A stretch of 64,000 nt of DNA from Desmodus rotundus (Eukaryota; Chordata; Mammalia; Chiroptera; Phyllostomidae): positions 32,255,427 to 32,319,426 of the forward strand of contig NC_071397.1 in the NCBI RefSeq assembly GCF_022682495.2. Reading direction: 5' to 3'. A model generated the notes under the pieces. That model did no database searches. It was not told the DNA's origin and worked only from the letters and a program-made list of their open reading frames with translations. This document shows positions 47,301-58,402 of this stretch, in pieces. The translations under genes and the position numbers were made by a program. The number at the start of each line of letters is the position of its first letter. Positions within the stretch are counted from its first letter, which is position 1.

Positions 47301-48204
47301 CCATAAAAGTTCTAGAAAACACTGGCAGGAAAATCTCAGACATTCCACACAGCAACATCCTCACAGACATGTCCCCTAAAACAAGGGACATAAAGGAAAG
47401 AATAAACAAATGGGACCTCATCAAAATAAAAAGCTTCTGCATGGCTAAAGGAAACAGCACCAAATTACAAAGAGAACCAACAGTATGGGAAAACATATTT
47501 GCCAACGATACCTCAGACAAGGGCCTGATCTCCAAAATATATAAAGAACTCACACGACTCCACTCCAGGAAGACAAACAACCCAATTACAAAATGGGCAA
47601 AGGACTTGAACAGACACTTCTCCAAGGAAGACATATGGAGGGCCCAGAGACATATGAAAAGATGCTCAGCATCACTAGCCATCAGAGAGATGCAAATTAA
47701 AACCACAATGAGGTACCATCTCACACCAGTCAGAGTGGCCAACATAAACAAATCCACAAACAAATGTTGGAGAGGATGCGGAGAAAAGGGAACCCTAGTG
47801 CACTGTTGGTGGTAATGCAGACTGGTGAGGCCACTGTGGAAAACAATATGGAATTTCCTCAGAAAACTAAAAATGGAACTGCCCTTTGATCCAGCAATTC
47901 CACTGCTGGGATTATACCCTAAGAACCCTGACACACCAATCCAAAAGAACCTATGCACCCCAATGTTCATAGCAGCACAATTTACAATAGCCAAGTATTG
48001 GAAGCAACCTAAGTGCCCATCAGCAAATGAGTGGGTCAAAAACTATGGTACATTTACACAATGGAATTTTAGGCAGCAGAGAGAAAGAAGGAGCTTATAC
48101 CCTTTGCAACAGCATGGATGGAACTGGAGAGCATTATGCTAAATGAAATAAGCCAGGAGGTGAGGGACAAATACCATATGATCTCACCTTTAACTGGAAC
48201 ATAA
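44306..48204 (+). pseudogene. L1 ORF2 pseudogene (endonuclease / reverse transcriptase)
   Basis: Normal length (~1,300 codons) but broken. The endonuclease part (MNKYLSIITLNVNGLNAP..., LQET, SDHKGLKLG) shifts frame near 44495 and 45030. The usual GDFN motif reads GNFN (Asn codon 44736-44738), replacing a metal-binding or catalytic Asp. Stops or shifts follow near 45278, 45605, 45698 and 45850. The reverse transcriptase core from 45907 to 46866 is uninterrupted and keeps [11 protein letters not shown], a [13 protein letters not shown] motif and the FADDM catalytic motif (46399-46413). The C-terminal region is interrupted at 46864 and beyond and ends KYHMISPLTGT-stop. Confidence 0.93.
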
Positions 48205-48492
48205 TCAACAGAAGAAAAAGGCAAACAAAATATAATCAGAGACATTGAAGTTAAGAACAATCTAACAATAGCCAGAGGGGAGGGGGGAAGGGACAGTGGG
48301 GAGAAGGGTTTTCAGAAACTACTATAAAGGACACATGGACAATAACAAGGGGGAGGGTGGAAGCAGGGGAGGGATGTGGGTTTGGCTGGGGTGGGGTAGA
48401 GGGATGGGGAGAAAATGCAGACAACTGTAATTGAACAACAATAAAATGATTAAGAAAAAAGAAAAAAGAAAAATTCCCCCAAATACCAATAG

Positions 48493-50215
48493 TATTTTTC
48501 AGAGAACTAGAACAAATAATCCAAATATTTATATGATACTCCAAAAGACCGCCAATAGCTACAGCAATCTTGGGAAAGAAGAATGAAGTTGGAGGTATCA
48601 TGCTACCCGACATCAAACATTCTAGAAGACTATAGTAATGAAAACAGCCCGGTACTGGCATAAAACAGAAATATAGATCAATGTAACAGAACAGAGAGCC
48701 CATGAATAAACCCATGAATAAATCCATTCTTATATGGTCGGTTAATAGTTTAAAAAGGAGACAAGAACAGACAGTGTATAAAGACAGTCTCTTCAATAAA
48801 TGTTGTTGGGAAATTGGACAGATACATGCAAAAAAATGAAACTAGACCACGTTCTTACACCATATACAAGAATGGATTACAATGGATTAAACACCTAAGT
48901 GTAAGACTCAAAACCATAAAAGTCCCAGAAGAAAATAGGCAGTAAACATCTCTGACATTTCTCACAGAAATATTGTTTTTGACATATCCCCTCAGGCAAG
49001 GGAAACAGAAGAAAAAATAAGCAAATGGAACTACATCAAACTAAAAAGGATTTGCACAGCAAAAAAAAAAATCGACAAAATGAAAAGACAACCTACTGAA
49101 TAAAAGATGTTCACCAATGATACATTAAATAAAGGGTTAACATTCCAAATTTATAGAGAACTCAGATGACTCTACACCAAAAATAACAGAGAAACAAACA
49201 AACATATAAGCCAAACAACCCAATTAAAAAATGGGTAGAGGACCTGAATAGACAATTCTCCAAAGAGGACACACAGATGGCCAATAGACATACAAAATGA
49301 TGCTCAGTGTCACTAATCTTTAGAGAAATGAAAAATTAAAACCACAATGAAATATCACCTCATACCTCTCAGAACGTCTATCATCAACACATTAACAAAC
49401 AACAAAGGCTGGTGAGGATGTGGAGAAAGGGGTATCCTTGTGTGCTGTTGGTGGGAATGCAGACTGGTACAGCCACTGTGGAAAACAGTATGGAATTCCC
49501 TCAAAAAATTAAAAATGGAACTGTCTTATGACCCAGTGATTCCACTTCTGGGTATGTATTTGAAGGCACCCAAAACACTAATTTGGAAGAATATATGTAC
49601 TCTTATGTTTATTGTAGCATTATTTACAATAGACAAGCTATGGAAGCAACGGAATTGCCCATGTAGATGAGTGGATAAAAATGCTGTGGTATATATATAA
49701 CAATGGAACACTACTAGGCCCTTAGAATAAAATCTTGCCTTTTGTGACAACATGAATGAACCTACAGGATAATATGCTAAGTGAAATAAGACAGACAGAG
49801 AAAGACAAATACCATATGATTTCACTTATATGTGAACTCTAAAGAACAATGTAAATGAACAAACAAAAATTGAAACAGTGTATAGTCTCAGCAATGGAAA
49901 TACTTGAACACAATAAAAAAAATGAAATAGACTCAGATAACAGAGAACAGACTGATGGTTGCCAGAGGGAAGGGTCCTTGGGGTACTGGGTAAAAAATGT
50001 GAAGGGATTGGTAGTTACAAAAATAGTCACAGGGATGTAAAGTACAGCATAGGGAATGTAGTCAATAATATTGTAGTAACTATGGATGGTGCCAGGTGGG
50101 TACTGGAAATATTGAGGGGAACACTTAATGAAGAATATGATTTTCTAACCACTATACTGTATTCCTGAAACTAATACAAAATAATATTGAAAGAAAACTG
50201 TAATTAAAAAATAGA
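48493..50215 (+). mobile_element. older L1, ORF2 3' part and 3'UTR (right half of split copy)
   Basis: Continues the L1 of 40558-40821: 'atttttcagagaactagaac', 'gccaatagctacagcaatct', 'ggtactggcataaaacag' through to 'gggtatgtatttgaaggcac', 'gctaagtgaaataagacaga' and a 3'UTR ending near 50215. Decayed; no frame above ~100 codons is meaningful. Confidence 0.9.
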
Positions 50216-50879
50216 GTTAAAGAAGCTAAAAAATATAAAGCATGTTAAAATTCATGTTAAAAGGTGATGAATAGTTGTTAAAAGTAATAAAAGCCTTTTT
50301 GAGGACAACGGAGGGGAAGAGTTGTTGGCCCTTGATTTGGGTGAGAGGCGTACCCTGGCTCTCCAGAGAGCCGCCTGAGTCCCCAGAGGGCTGAATGGCC
50401 CCACACCTCAGCAGAGACAACACCTGGAGGGAGGAATGAGGTATTTGCCAATGCACCTGGCTCTATTAAACTCATTATTTCCCTTCCCAGATACTTTAAG
50501 AGTCTGGCAATCAGGAACTTCTCTTTGATTAATAGGTAGGCTTACAAGAGTATATTAAGAGTCCAATGATAGGAATTTGGTTTCATTTACAATTAGCCAG
50601 TAGTTGCTCAACTGTGAGCAAATAAGGAAGGGTCTGATGACCCTCTCAAATGGTAGTTGCAATATAATTTAACTCTTCCATGAAGATCTTTGTGATGTTG
50701 CAAATTTTGCTCATGTGATTTTGATCAGTGTACGTTACAGCTCATACATACATGGTCTGGCCACTCTCACAAGTCTATTTCATTACAGGTCTAGCTTTTC
50801 TCCCCTTGATATAAAGATATAAATTCTCCATTCTCATAAAAAAGCATCTTCATTGTCTCCAGGTCCAGGATCTTATCAT
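50216..50879. other. no gene recognised
   Basis: 50280-50475 ('taataaaagcctttttgagg', GC-richer, ending TTATTTCCC) hints at LTR R/U5 sequence, but no borders or family are visible. Confidence 0.3.
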
Positions 50880-51130
50880 TTGTCTCGAAATTATATTTAA
50901 AATACACCTAAAATGTCATTGTTAAACTCTCCTCAGTTCTTTCAGTCCCTCTGTGATTGCTTCCTCCTTTGGACCACATAAGTTAGCATGGCTACCTATT
51001 CTTGCAACTGGATTACTTTTTTTCTCCCTGACTAGATTGTAAGTCAAAAAGTGGGCTTACATCTCTTCCTTTTTTGTGTTTTCCACAGCATCTATCATTG
51101 GAGGTGCTCAGTATATAGTTACTGGTTATA
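50880..51130 (+). repeat. probable L2 LINE 3' fragment
   Basis: 'ttctccctgactagattgta' and 'ttttccacagcatctatca', then 'aggtgctcagtata' follow the order of the L2 3' end. Diverged. Confidence 0.5.
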
Positions 51131-52439
51131 TGATTTTGGCACAAATTTTAAAATTATAGTATAATGACTCAAAATAAACTCATTTATTCAAAAAGGACAA
51201 AAATGATGGAATGATGCAAAAATGCAAAGATGGTATCTCTTATAATTTACTTTGATATTGCTTGGATTTAATGGGAATTGGTTTTTTATTAGTCAAACAC
51301 AAAAATGATCTATTTTTTAAGTCTTGGTGAAAAAGGACTCCATATGGTTCTTTTAATTCTTTCCCAGCTTTGGTTTATTTTCGAGTGTGTGTTGTCGTGT
51401 ACGCTGCTGCCCCTGTTCTTATTTAGGAAACATTATTACATTATTCAATGAGTCCTGCAGTTTGTAAAGAAAGCAATTCATGACTAGATTGCATTACATC
51501 CACTAGATGGCAGGCGATGGCTAGAGAAAGAAGGAGAACCTGAATTACGATTTTTTGGGGGTATTGGTATGTTTCCACTGAGCTGTCTAAGTCAACAGGC
51601 CTTGCCAATAACTCCTTAATTTCTATAAAGTTCTTCAGCATTCGCTTTCCAGAGATTTTAAAAGCGATTGCAAAACATTCCATGAAATATACTGGCCAGA
51701 TATTTTTCCACTACCACATCGAACTCTAGACTGACCTTTCATTCCCCTCAATTTTCTTAAACCATAAATGGTGTTCTAGTCTACCATGGGAATTAAAATA
51801 AATTACAATGAGCAGAAATGCATTATTCAGAGAGATGGAGAAATTACTCAAATTCTTATTTACATGAAACCTGAAGTTTAAAGTTTTTTGAAGAATTATT
51901 ATTTTTTAAAACAATGGAGTGAAACACAGTATTGTCCACAAATGTCTAAGGCTCTTTGAGAGAGCTTGAGGAACATTCTCTCGTTTGTCAGCTCTTCCAC
52001 TGGACACATACTGTGAGTGTTTGAGATGATTGTAAACCATGTGGGAGAATTCTCTGTTCCACCAGTGTGCTCGCCCCCCAAAGGAGTCAGAAAGTGTGCT
52101 GTGCTGGTGTTTGTGCATCTGCATTGGCCTTCCCAGGCTCCTTTGACTACTTATACATATTTTTTTCTTTTTTCATATGTGGGTGGTCATCTACGGATGC
52201 TAATTAGATTCAGAGGAGAATTGAAAAGCTCTACTTGTACCCCTAAATTAAGAGAAATGAATGAAACCAATTCAGCTGTATAGACTCCCATAGTTTCTTT
52301 AGAATCACAGAATTCCCCATCACTATGAATGAGACAAGGTGAATTAACTAATTAATTTATGGCATCCAGATGTATCCCTTAGAATTTATACATGTTATAT
52401 TTTAAAATATGAGATGTCTGTCTGGATTCTTCCAGCCAT
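51131..52439. other. no recognised feature
   Basis: About 1.3 kb without a recognised repeat or exon. Confidence 0.4.
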
Positions 52440-53095
52440 TGTTAATATAATGAGAACAGTTTGTGTGACATCAATGTAGCCTGGCAGCCAAGGAGAGTGG
52501 ACTGGAATGCACATGCATGAACAATGATGACTTCACTGTAGTAGTCAGTGCGGGTAGTAGACACTGTTGAGTGAGCATCTGTACTGTGTGGCTGTTGAAT
52601 TCAAAATGCATGAGTGAGTAGAGCAATGAATCTGCATCCAATTTTGCATTAAGCTTGAACATTCCTCCATGGAATCTATTCAGATGATTCAGAAGGCCAC
52701 AGCTATGGGCAACTTGTGATTGGCAGCTTCATCAAACACGCCTGCTCATGCATCACATCTCGTGCAGTTTGTTGGCGAAACAGTGAATCACACAGGTGAC
52801 TCAGCCCCGCTACAGCCAAGATTTGGTGCCATGTGACTTCTGGCTTTTCCCAAAACTAAAATCACCTTTGTAAGGGAAGAGATTTCAGACCATTAAATGA
52901 GATTCAGGAAAATACAACAGGGCAGCTGATGGCAATTCCAACAGACGATTGTGTAGAATGTTTTGAACAGTGGAGGAGATGCTGGGAGAACTGTATGAGG
53001 TCACAAGGTGCCTACTTTGAAGGGGACTATGGTGTCATTGTCCTATGTACAATGTTTCTTGTGTCTTCTTAAATAATTGTCTCTATTTTTCATAG
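52440..53095 (+). mobile_element. mariner-type transposase remnant (GVQW3-like)
   Basis: Around 52720-53030 the + strand still encodes, across several frames, an ASRLVQFVGETVNHTGDSAP-type stretch, 'DFWLFPK' (DNA CTTCTGGCTTTTCCCAAAA), a PLKGKRF-like block, 'EIQEN' and a WEN..RSQG..FEGD-like end. This order matches the C-terminal half of mariner-like transposases annotated in mammals as GVQW-motif proteins. Multiple stops; inactive. The upstream border is uncertain. Confidence 0.6.
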
Positions 53096-54624
53096 CACAT
53101 GGCTGGATCCTTTCTGGACATACTTCATGTACTGAACAGATATTATTACAGATGGGCTGATTACAGATTCATATCTGTGGCCATCAACATTAGCAACCAT
53201 ATCTGGTTTAGTTAGTTGAAAATGAATGTCTCAAACAATAGCTAGGTAAATAGATTTTTTAGAAATTTCAGAGTTAAGAAAAGTTGACATAATTACTAAA
53301 TTTTCCTCTTTAGGCATATTTTCAATATCACAAGTACAGAAATGAACAACACATGCATCATACACCTTTGTGATCCAAGATCCCTTCCTGGCAGAGCATT
53401 GAGCAGTAAGTGAGGAGTGAAGTGCATGGGCAGCATCATTTCATCCTCCGTGGTTAAAGATATTTGATGGATATGAAGAAATGAAAGCACAGGATCATTG
53501 ATTTGGCCTCTCCTCTGGTTAAATTAACAAATACTATTTGATCATATTATGTGCATTTATTACCCATCTTTTCAATGCACAATTAATTTTCCTCAAACAT
53601 GCAATATCTAGTAGAATAAAACAAACAAGTGATTACAGTATTGCTGTATTTGTATGTAAACCTAATAAAGAGGCCTTGTCCTGGCAGCCACTGGTGCTTG
53701 CCTTTGGAAAAAAGCTGTTAATTTAGCCTAAAGAGTCATTGGAAGAAAATTAATTAACTATTAACAGTTTGTGTTTCAATAAATATTTACTTAGTGTCCA
53801 ATATTGCCAAACATTAATTGAGTGAAAATTGGGTTAGTGCCCAGTATGGGCACAACAAAGTAGTTCTTTGAAAGAAATGGAAGGCTCAAATTCTTGTAAG
53901 AGATCTCTACCCTCATCTGCAAGACTTTAAAACTAACTGGCCTATTTACCCATGCTACTCATTCTAACTGTGTATTTCCAGAACTCAGGACAATTCCTGA
54001 CAGTTTATGGGCACCAAATGAATGAATGAAAGTGCTATTGGTCCTTGAAATGAATGTTGACCCTTTTGTTCATATTTGACTTTCCAATTAAAGTCTGGTT
54101 TTGTCATGCTTTCTTTAGGCTGTATTTTAGCCATCAAACTTTATTTTGGTTAATAGTTCTGGATGCTCTGAAGCCTAATTTGGCATTCTTTTTAAAATAT
54201 TAACGAGGGACACAATTGTTTAAGTAAATTGAAACCAGTGACATGAAAAAAAATGGTTACTTGGATGACTTTTCACTTTGATTTTCTGTCTTAACTACCT
54301 GGGAAGATGATCACATCTTCCTAGGTTGCTAAGGGTACGGTGACCTTATAATTGGTTGTTTGCAAATCAGGACACCTTTGAAAATGAAAAGTCATTTAAC
54401 TAATTATTATGCCAGACAATAGGTGTAAATTGGAACTGTCCTTGGTAAACTGAGATGTATGGTCATCCTACTTAATAATCCATTTTTGGCCTGGCTTATT
54501 ACTTTCTGCTCATATTTAGGGTAAAATAAATTTAGATAATCAATTCCAATGTATGTGATGATCTCATGAAAGACTTTCTGATTCTTCTTATCAGTTAATC
54601 AGAATGTCTCAGCATTGTGAGTGA
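53096..54624. other. no recognised feature
   Basis: About 1.5 kb, AT-rich. 'gggcaccaaatgaatgaatgaa' near 54008 looks like the tail of an L2 or MIR. Nothing else recognised. Confidence 0.4.
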
Positions 54625-55160
54625 CTTTTGGTAGAATTTTCATACAAAAACTGCACATGTTTAAAGTGTATAAGTTGATAAAATTTGACATATGTATACT
54701 CCTGTGAGATTATCACCACAGTCAAGATAGTGAATATATTCATCACTCCTAAAGGTAATCTTCCCTCTTCTCTCTCCCCCACATCCCCAGGCAATCAATG
54801 ATCTGCTTTCTATCACTATAGATTATTTAGTATTTTCTAGAATTTTGAATAAAAGGAATCATAATGTATATTATCTTATTTTTTGTCTGGCTTCTTGGAG
54901 ATTCTTCCATGTCGTTGATTGCATGCCTTCTTTTCTTCAAGTAGTAGTCCATTTATGGATATTTCACAATTTGTTTATCCATTCACCTGTTGTTGGCCAT
55001 TTACATTGTTTATAGTTTTTAGTAATTGCAAATAAAGTTGCCATGACCATTGCATAGTTATCCTTTATGAAATGATGCTCTTGTTTTTCTTGGGTAAATA
55101 CCCAGAAGTGGAATGTCTTGATTATATGGATAGTTTGTGTTTAACTTTTAAAAAACTACC
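54625..55160 (-). mobile_element. old L1 (L1ME-like) 3' region, part 1 of 3
   Basis: Complement of a mid-to-old L1 3'UTR: 'tatcaccacagtcaagatag', 'gatctgctttctatcact', 'ccattcacctgttgttgg' and 'ttacccaagaaaaac' (complement) are in the expected order. It is interrupted at 55160 and continues at 55761-55785 and again after 58402. Confidence 0.8.
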
Positions 55161-55588
55161 ACTTTTGGTAGGATTATAAGTCAGTGCAACCATTATGGAA
55201 AACAGCATGAAGGTTTCTCAAATAAATTTAAAAAAAGAACTATAAGATTTAGCAATTCCACTTCTGAGGATTTATCTGAAGAAAATAAAAGCACTTATTC
55301 AAAAAGATATATGTACTGCCATTTTCATTGCAGAATTACTTGCAATAGACAAGATAAAAATCAAGCTAGGTATCCAATGATAGATTAATGGATAAAGAAA
55401 TGTGGTTTATATATACAATTGAATACTATTCAGCCATAAAAAAGAATGAATCTTGCTATTTGTGACAACATGGATAGACCTTGAGGGCATAATGCCAAGT
55501 GAAATAAGTCAAACTGAGAAAGACCAATACTTCATGATCTTTCTTATATGTAGAATATAACATATGGCTTAATATATATCACAGAATA

Positions 55589-55633
<45 letters not shown>

Positions 55634-55760
55634 AAAACCAAGCTCATAGACACTGTATAAATAGGTAGCTGCCAGAGGTGGGGAGTCAAGGGTGGAAGAA
55701 ATGAATAATTTTTTTTAGTTTAAATAAATTGAGTACAAAAAAATTAAACTAGTAACAACA
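55161..55760 (+). mobile_element. L1 3' fragment inserted in the older L1
   Basis: ORF2 end and 3'UTR on the + strand: 'accattatggaaaacagcat', 'atttagcaattccacttctg', 'tgacaacatggatagacct', 'atgccaagtgaaataagtca', then a (TG)n run (55594-55630) and an A-rich end. An imperfect AAAACTACC/ACAACTGCC-type repeat at the borders may be its target duplication. Confidence 0.8.
55594..55630. repeat. (TG)n microsatellite
   Basis: About 18 uninterrupted TG units inside the L1 3'UTR. Confidence 0.97.
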
Positions 55761-56245
55761 ACAACTGCAAAACTGTTTTCCTAGGTATTGGATTGGCGAA
55801 AAATTTCGTTTTCTTTTTTTTTTTCACTTTTAATATTCTTTTTTCTTTTTTAAATTATTTATTGATTATGCTATTACAGTTGTCCCATTTCCCCCCCTCA
55901 CTCCACTCCATCCTGCCCACCCCCTCCCTCCCACATTCGCCCCCTATAGTTCATGTCCATGGGTCATACTTATAAGTTCTTTGGCTTCTACATTTCCTAC
56001 ACTATTCTTACTCTCCCCCTGTCTATTTTCCACCTATCATCTATGCTACTTATTCTCTGTACCTTTCCCCCCCTCTCCCCCTCCCACTCCCCTGTTGACA
56101 ACCCTCCATGTAATCTCCATCTCTATGGTTCTGTTCCTGTTCTAGTTGTTTGCCTAGTTTGCTCTTGTTTTTGTTTTAGGTGTGGTCGTTAATAACTGTG
56201 AGTTTGCTGTCCTTTTTACTGTTCCTATTTTTTATCTTCTTTTTC

Positions 56246-57076
56246 TTAGGTAAGTCCCTTTAACATTTCATATAATAAGGGCTTGGTGATGATGAACTCC
56301 TTGAACTTGACCTTATCTGACAAGCACTTTATCTTCCCTTCCATTCTAAATGATAGCTTTGCTGGATAGAGCAATCTTGGATGTAGGTCCTTGCCTTTCA
56401 TGACTTGGAATACTTCTTGCCAGTCCCTTCTTGCCTGTAAGGTCTCTTTTGAGAAATCAGCTGACAGTCTTATGGGAACACCTTTGTAGGTAACTGTGTC
56501 CTTTTCTCTTGCTGCTTCTAAGATTCTCTCCTTCTGCTTAATCTTAGGTAATGTAATTATGATGTGCCTTGGTGTGTTCCTCCTTGGGTCCAGGTTCTTT
56601 GGGACTCTCTGAGCTTCCTGGACTTCCTGGAAGTCTATTTCCTTTGCCAGACTGGGGAAGTTCTCCTTCATTATTTGTTCAAATAAGTTTTCAATTTTTT
56701 GTTCTTCCTCTTCTCCTTCTGGCACCTCTATAATTCGGATGTTGGAATGTTTCAAGATGTCCTGGAGGTTCCTTAGCCTCTCCTCATTTTTCCGAATTCT
56801 TGTTTCTTCATTCTTTTCTGGTTGGATGTTTCTTTCCTCCTTCTGGTCCACACCGTTGATTTGAGTCTCAGTTTCCTTAGCATCACTATTGGTTCCCTGT
56901 ACATTTTCCTTTGTTTCTCTTACCATAGGCTTCATTTTTTCATCTGGTTTTCGAACAGATTCAACCAACTCTGTGAGCGTCTTGATAACCAGTGCTTTGA
57001 ACTGTGCATCTGATAGGTTGGCTATCTCTTCCTCACTTAGTTGTATTTTTTCTGGAGCTTTGAAGTGTTCTGTCAT
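56246..57076 (-). CDS. intact L1 ORF1p-like RNA-binding protein of the HAL1-like element
   Basis: 276 codons with no stop or frameshift. Residues ~20-110 are charged and helix-prone, fitting the coiled coil of L1 ORF1p. The RRM begins near residue 112 (NIRIIEVPEGEEE) and holds IENLFEQIMKENFPSLAKEI and PRHIIITLPKIK (169-180). The C-terminal domain follows: TYKGVPIRLSADFSKETLQA (196-215), an Arg pair at 216-217, and LLYPAKLSF (235-243). Length is near that of other ORF1 proteins (human ~338), mainly with a shorter N-terminus. The start is the first ATG after the 23-A tract; a copy-A frame begins at the same place in alignment. Its known family role is binding L1-type RNA as trimers; here it could act in cis on its own RNA, while reverse transcriptase must come from an L1. 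Expression is unknown. Confidence 0.8.
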   Translation of the reverse strand: MTEHFKAPEKIQLSEEEIANLSDAQFKALVIKTLTELVESVRKPDEKMKPMVRETKENVQGTNSDAKETETQINGVDQKEERNIQPEKNEETRIRKNEERLRNLQDILKHSNIRIIEVPEGEEEEQKIENLFEQIMKENFPSLAKEIDFQEVQEAQRVPKNLDPRRNTPRHIIITLPKIKQKERILEAAREKDTVTYKGVPIRLSADFSKETLQARRDWQEVFQVMKGKDLHPRLLYPAKLSFRMEGKIKCLSDKVKFKEFIITKPLLYEMLKGLT

Positions 57077-57083
57077 TTCGGCC

Positions 57084-57106
57084 TTTTTTTTTTTTTTTTT
57101 TTTTTT
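57084..57106 (-). repeat. 23-A tract directly upstream of the intact ORF1
   Basis: On the minus strand 23 consecutive A's end 7 bases before the ORF1 ATG (57076). Copies A and B lack such a tract at the corresponding place. Confidence 0.9.
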
Positions 57107-57109
57107 GGT

Positions 57110-57850
57110 CTTGGCGTGTCTGTTACTTAAAGGGGCTGAGCCTTAGGTGTTCACCGGGGCGGGGTAACACTGGTTGCTGCGCTGTGACGCTGTACGTGGG
57201 GGAGGGACCGAGAGGGAGTAATGGCGCCCGCTCCACTCTCCACTGGATCTCAATCTTTCACTCCGATACCCACAATCAAACTGGGCCCCTCTGGCGCTGG
57301 TTCCTGAGTGAGTGGACCTGTGCACGCTCTAGGCCCCTGTGGGTCTCTCCAATGACCTCTCCTGTGAGGCTGGGAATCTCTCCTGCTGCCGCCCCAACCC
57401 CCACGGACACTTTCATTCAGAGGTTTGAGGCTTTATTTCCCCGCGGTGGAGCCCTGGGTTATGCAGTCTGCTTTGCTCCCTGCCGTTCGTCCCGGTTTAT
57501 CTGTGCGTGAATGTGGGGCTGAAGGGTGATACCCGCTGCTCTGCCTGCCCCTTTCTCCGCCACTCTGAGTCTGGCCCTCTCAGTTTATCTGCGCGAATGT
57601 GTGGCCATAGGGTCCGCTAGTGGTCAGTCTGCCTGCCCTGTTGGTCCCACACTCCGCCAGTCTCGGTCCATCCACGGCAACGCAAGTCCTCTCTGCCCCC
57701 GCTGCCCGTCTCCACCCCTCCTACCGGTCTAGATGAATGTTTCTTTTTTATTTCCTTGGTGTCGGACTTCCTTGCCGTTCGATTTTCTGTCAGTTCTGGT
57801 TGTGCGACGAGGCGCAGTGTGTCTACCTACGCCGCCATCTTGGTTCTCTC
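57110..57850 (-). promoter_or_regulatory. HAL1-like 5'UTR / internal promoter with YY1-type site
   Basis: The first transcribed bases (complement of 57828-57850) contain CCAAGATGGCGGCGTAGG, a match to the YY1 motif AAnATGGCGGC that positions transcription start in L1 promoters. The region is unusually CpG-rich (many CG steps between 57110 and 57850) while homologous sites in copies A and E have decayed to TG/CA, for example GATGGAGGC. The intact CpGs fit a young insertion. Confidence 0.75.
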
Positions 57851-58402
57851 AAATTTCGTTTTCTTTTTTTCTGTAAGATAGCTCTAGTAGCACTTAATTT
57901 TCTTTACCTTCATTCAAAACAATTTTGTTAGATTGTATTGTGATAGCTGTTATATCACTGTGCATTTAAAAACTTATCAAAATTGGTAAAATTTCGTACA
58001 GCCATTTTAATATTGAAGGTGGAAGAAATTATGCAACATTTTGGCATATTATGCTTAATTATTTCAAGAAAGGTAAAAATGCAACTGAAACACTTAAACA
58101 CACAAAAAAATAGATTTGCGCAGTGTATGGAGAAGGTTCTGTGACTGATCGAACGTGTCAAAAGTGGTTTGTGAAGTTTTGTGATGAGATTTCTCACTGG
58201 ATGATGTTCCATGGTGGGGTAGACCAGGTGAAGTTGATAGTGATCAAATGAAGATATTAATTGAGAACAATTAATATTGTACCCACACAGAAGACAGACG
58301 ACATACTCAAAATATACAAATCAATAAGGTTTTTGGTGAAAATGAAAAATGTGTCTTTTATTTTATGGAAAAAATTATACAGACTTTTTGGCCAACCCGG
58401 TA

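Larger units (their letters stand above)
40809..48492 (+). mobile_element. full-length but inactive L1 retrotransposon (7.66 kb)
   Basis: L1 at 40822-48479, bounded by the 13-bp target duplication CAAATACCAATAG (40809-40821 and 48480-48492). Layout: 5'UTR 40822-43325, ORF1 43326-44247, a 58-base inter-ORF region with a (GA)n run, ORF2 44306-48204, then a 3'UTR with G-rich stretches and a tail ending AACAACAATAAAATG plus A-rich sequence. The 5' end, GAAGATGGTGGTGAGATAG, resembles the YY1-like start of L1 and HAL1 promoters. Both ORFs carry frameshifts and stops, so it cannot transpose alone. Confidence 0.95.
55801..57870 (-). mobile_element. HAL1-like (ORF2-less L1) element, copy D, near-intact
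   Basis: Element 55821-57850 (2.03 kb) on the minus strand, flanked by a perfect 20-base repeat starting AAATTTCG at 55801-55820 and 57851-57870 (some terminal T's may belong to the tail). It starts at GAGAGAACCAAGATGGCGGC, has a ~770-bp GC- and CpG-rich 5'UTR, an uninterrupted ORF1 (56246-57076) and a ~425-bp 3'UTR ending GTAATAGCATAATCAATAAA. No ORF2 trace lies between. Insertion is into a mariner. It is the best-preserved and probably youngest of five such copies here. Confidence 0.92.
55786..58402 (+). mobile_element. internally deleted mariner transposon, split by a HAL1-like insertion
   Basis: Target TA at 55786-55787 and 58401-58402. The ends are inverted: TTGGATTGGCGAAAAA at the left and, on the complement at the right, CCGGGTTGGCCAAAAAG. 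Without the insert (55821-57870, one target copy included) the mariner is about 560 bp, under half of a ~1.3-kb complete one. Between 58025 and 58270 the N-terminal helix-turn-helix transposase region (KKGKNATETLK, ICAVYGEGSVTDRTCQKWFVKF) is readable with stops, then it jumps to the 3' end. Cecropia-type by eye; non-autonomous. Confidence 0.9.

Noticed and set aside
47293..48039. 248-codon minus-strand frame
   Set aside because: Antisense of L1 ORF2; long antisense frames are usual there.
50280..50475. LTR R/U5-like stretch (AATAAAAGCC followed by GC-richer sequence)
   Set aside because: No TG/CA borders, no target duplication and no match in order to the two LTRs described; left unassigned.
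56822..57146. Plus-strand frames over the HAL1-like ORF1
   Set aside because: Antisense shadows of the intact minus-strand ORF1.
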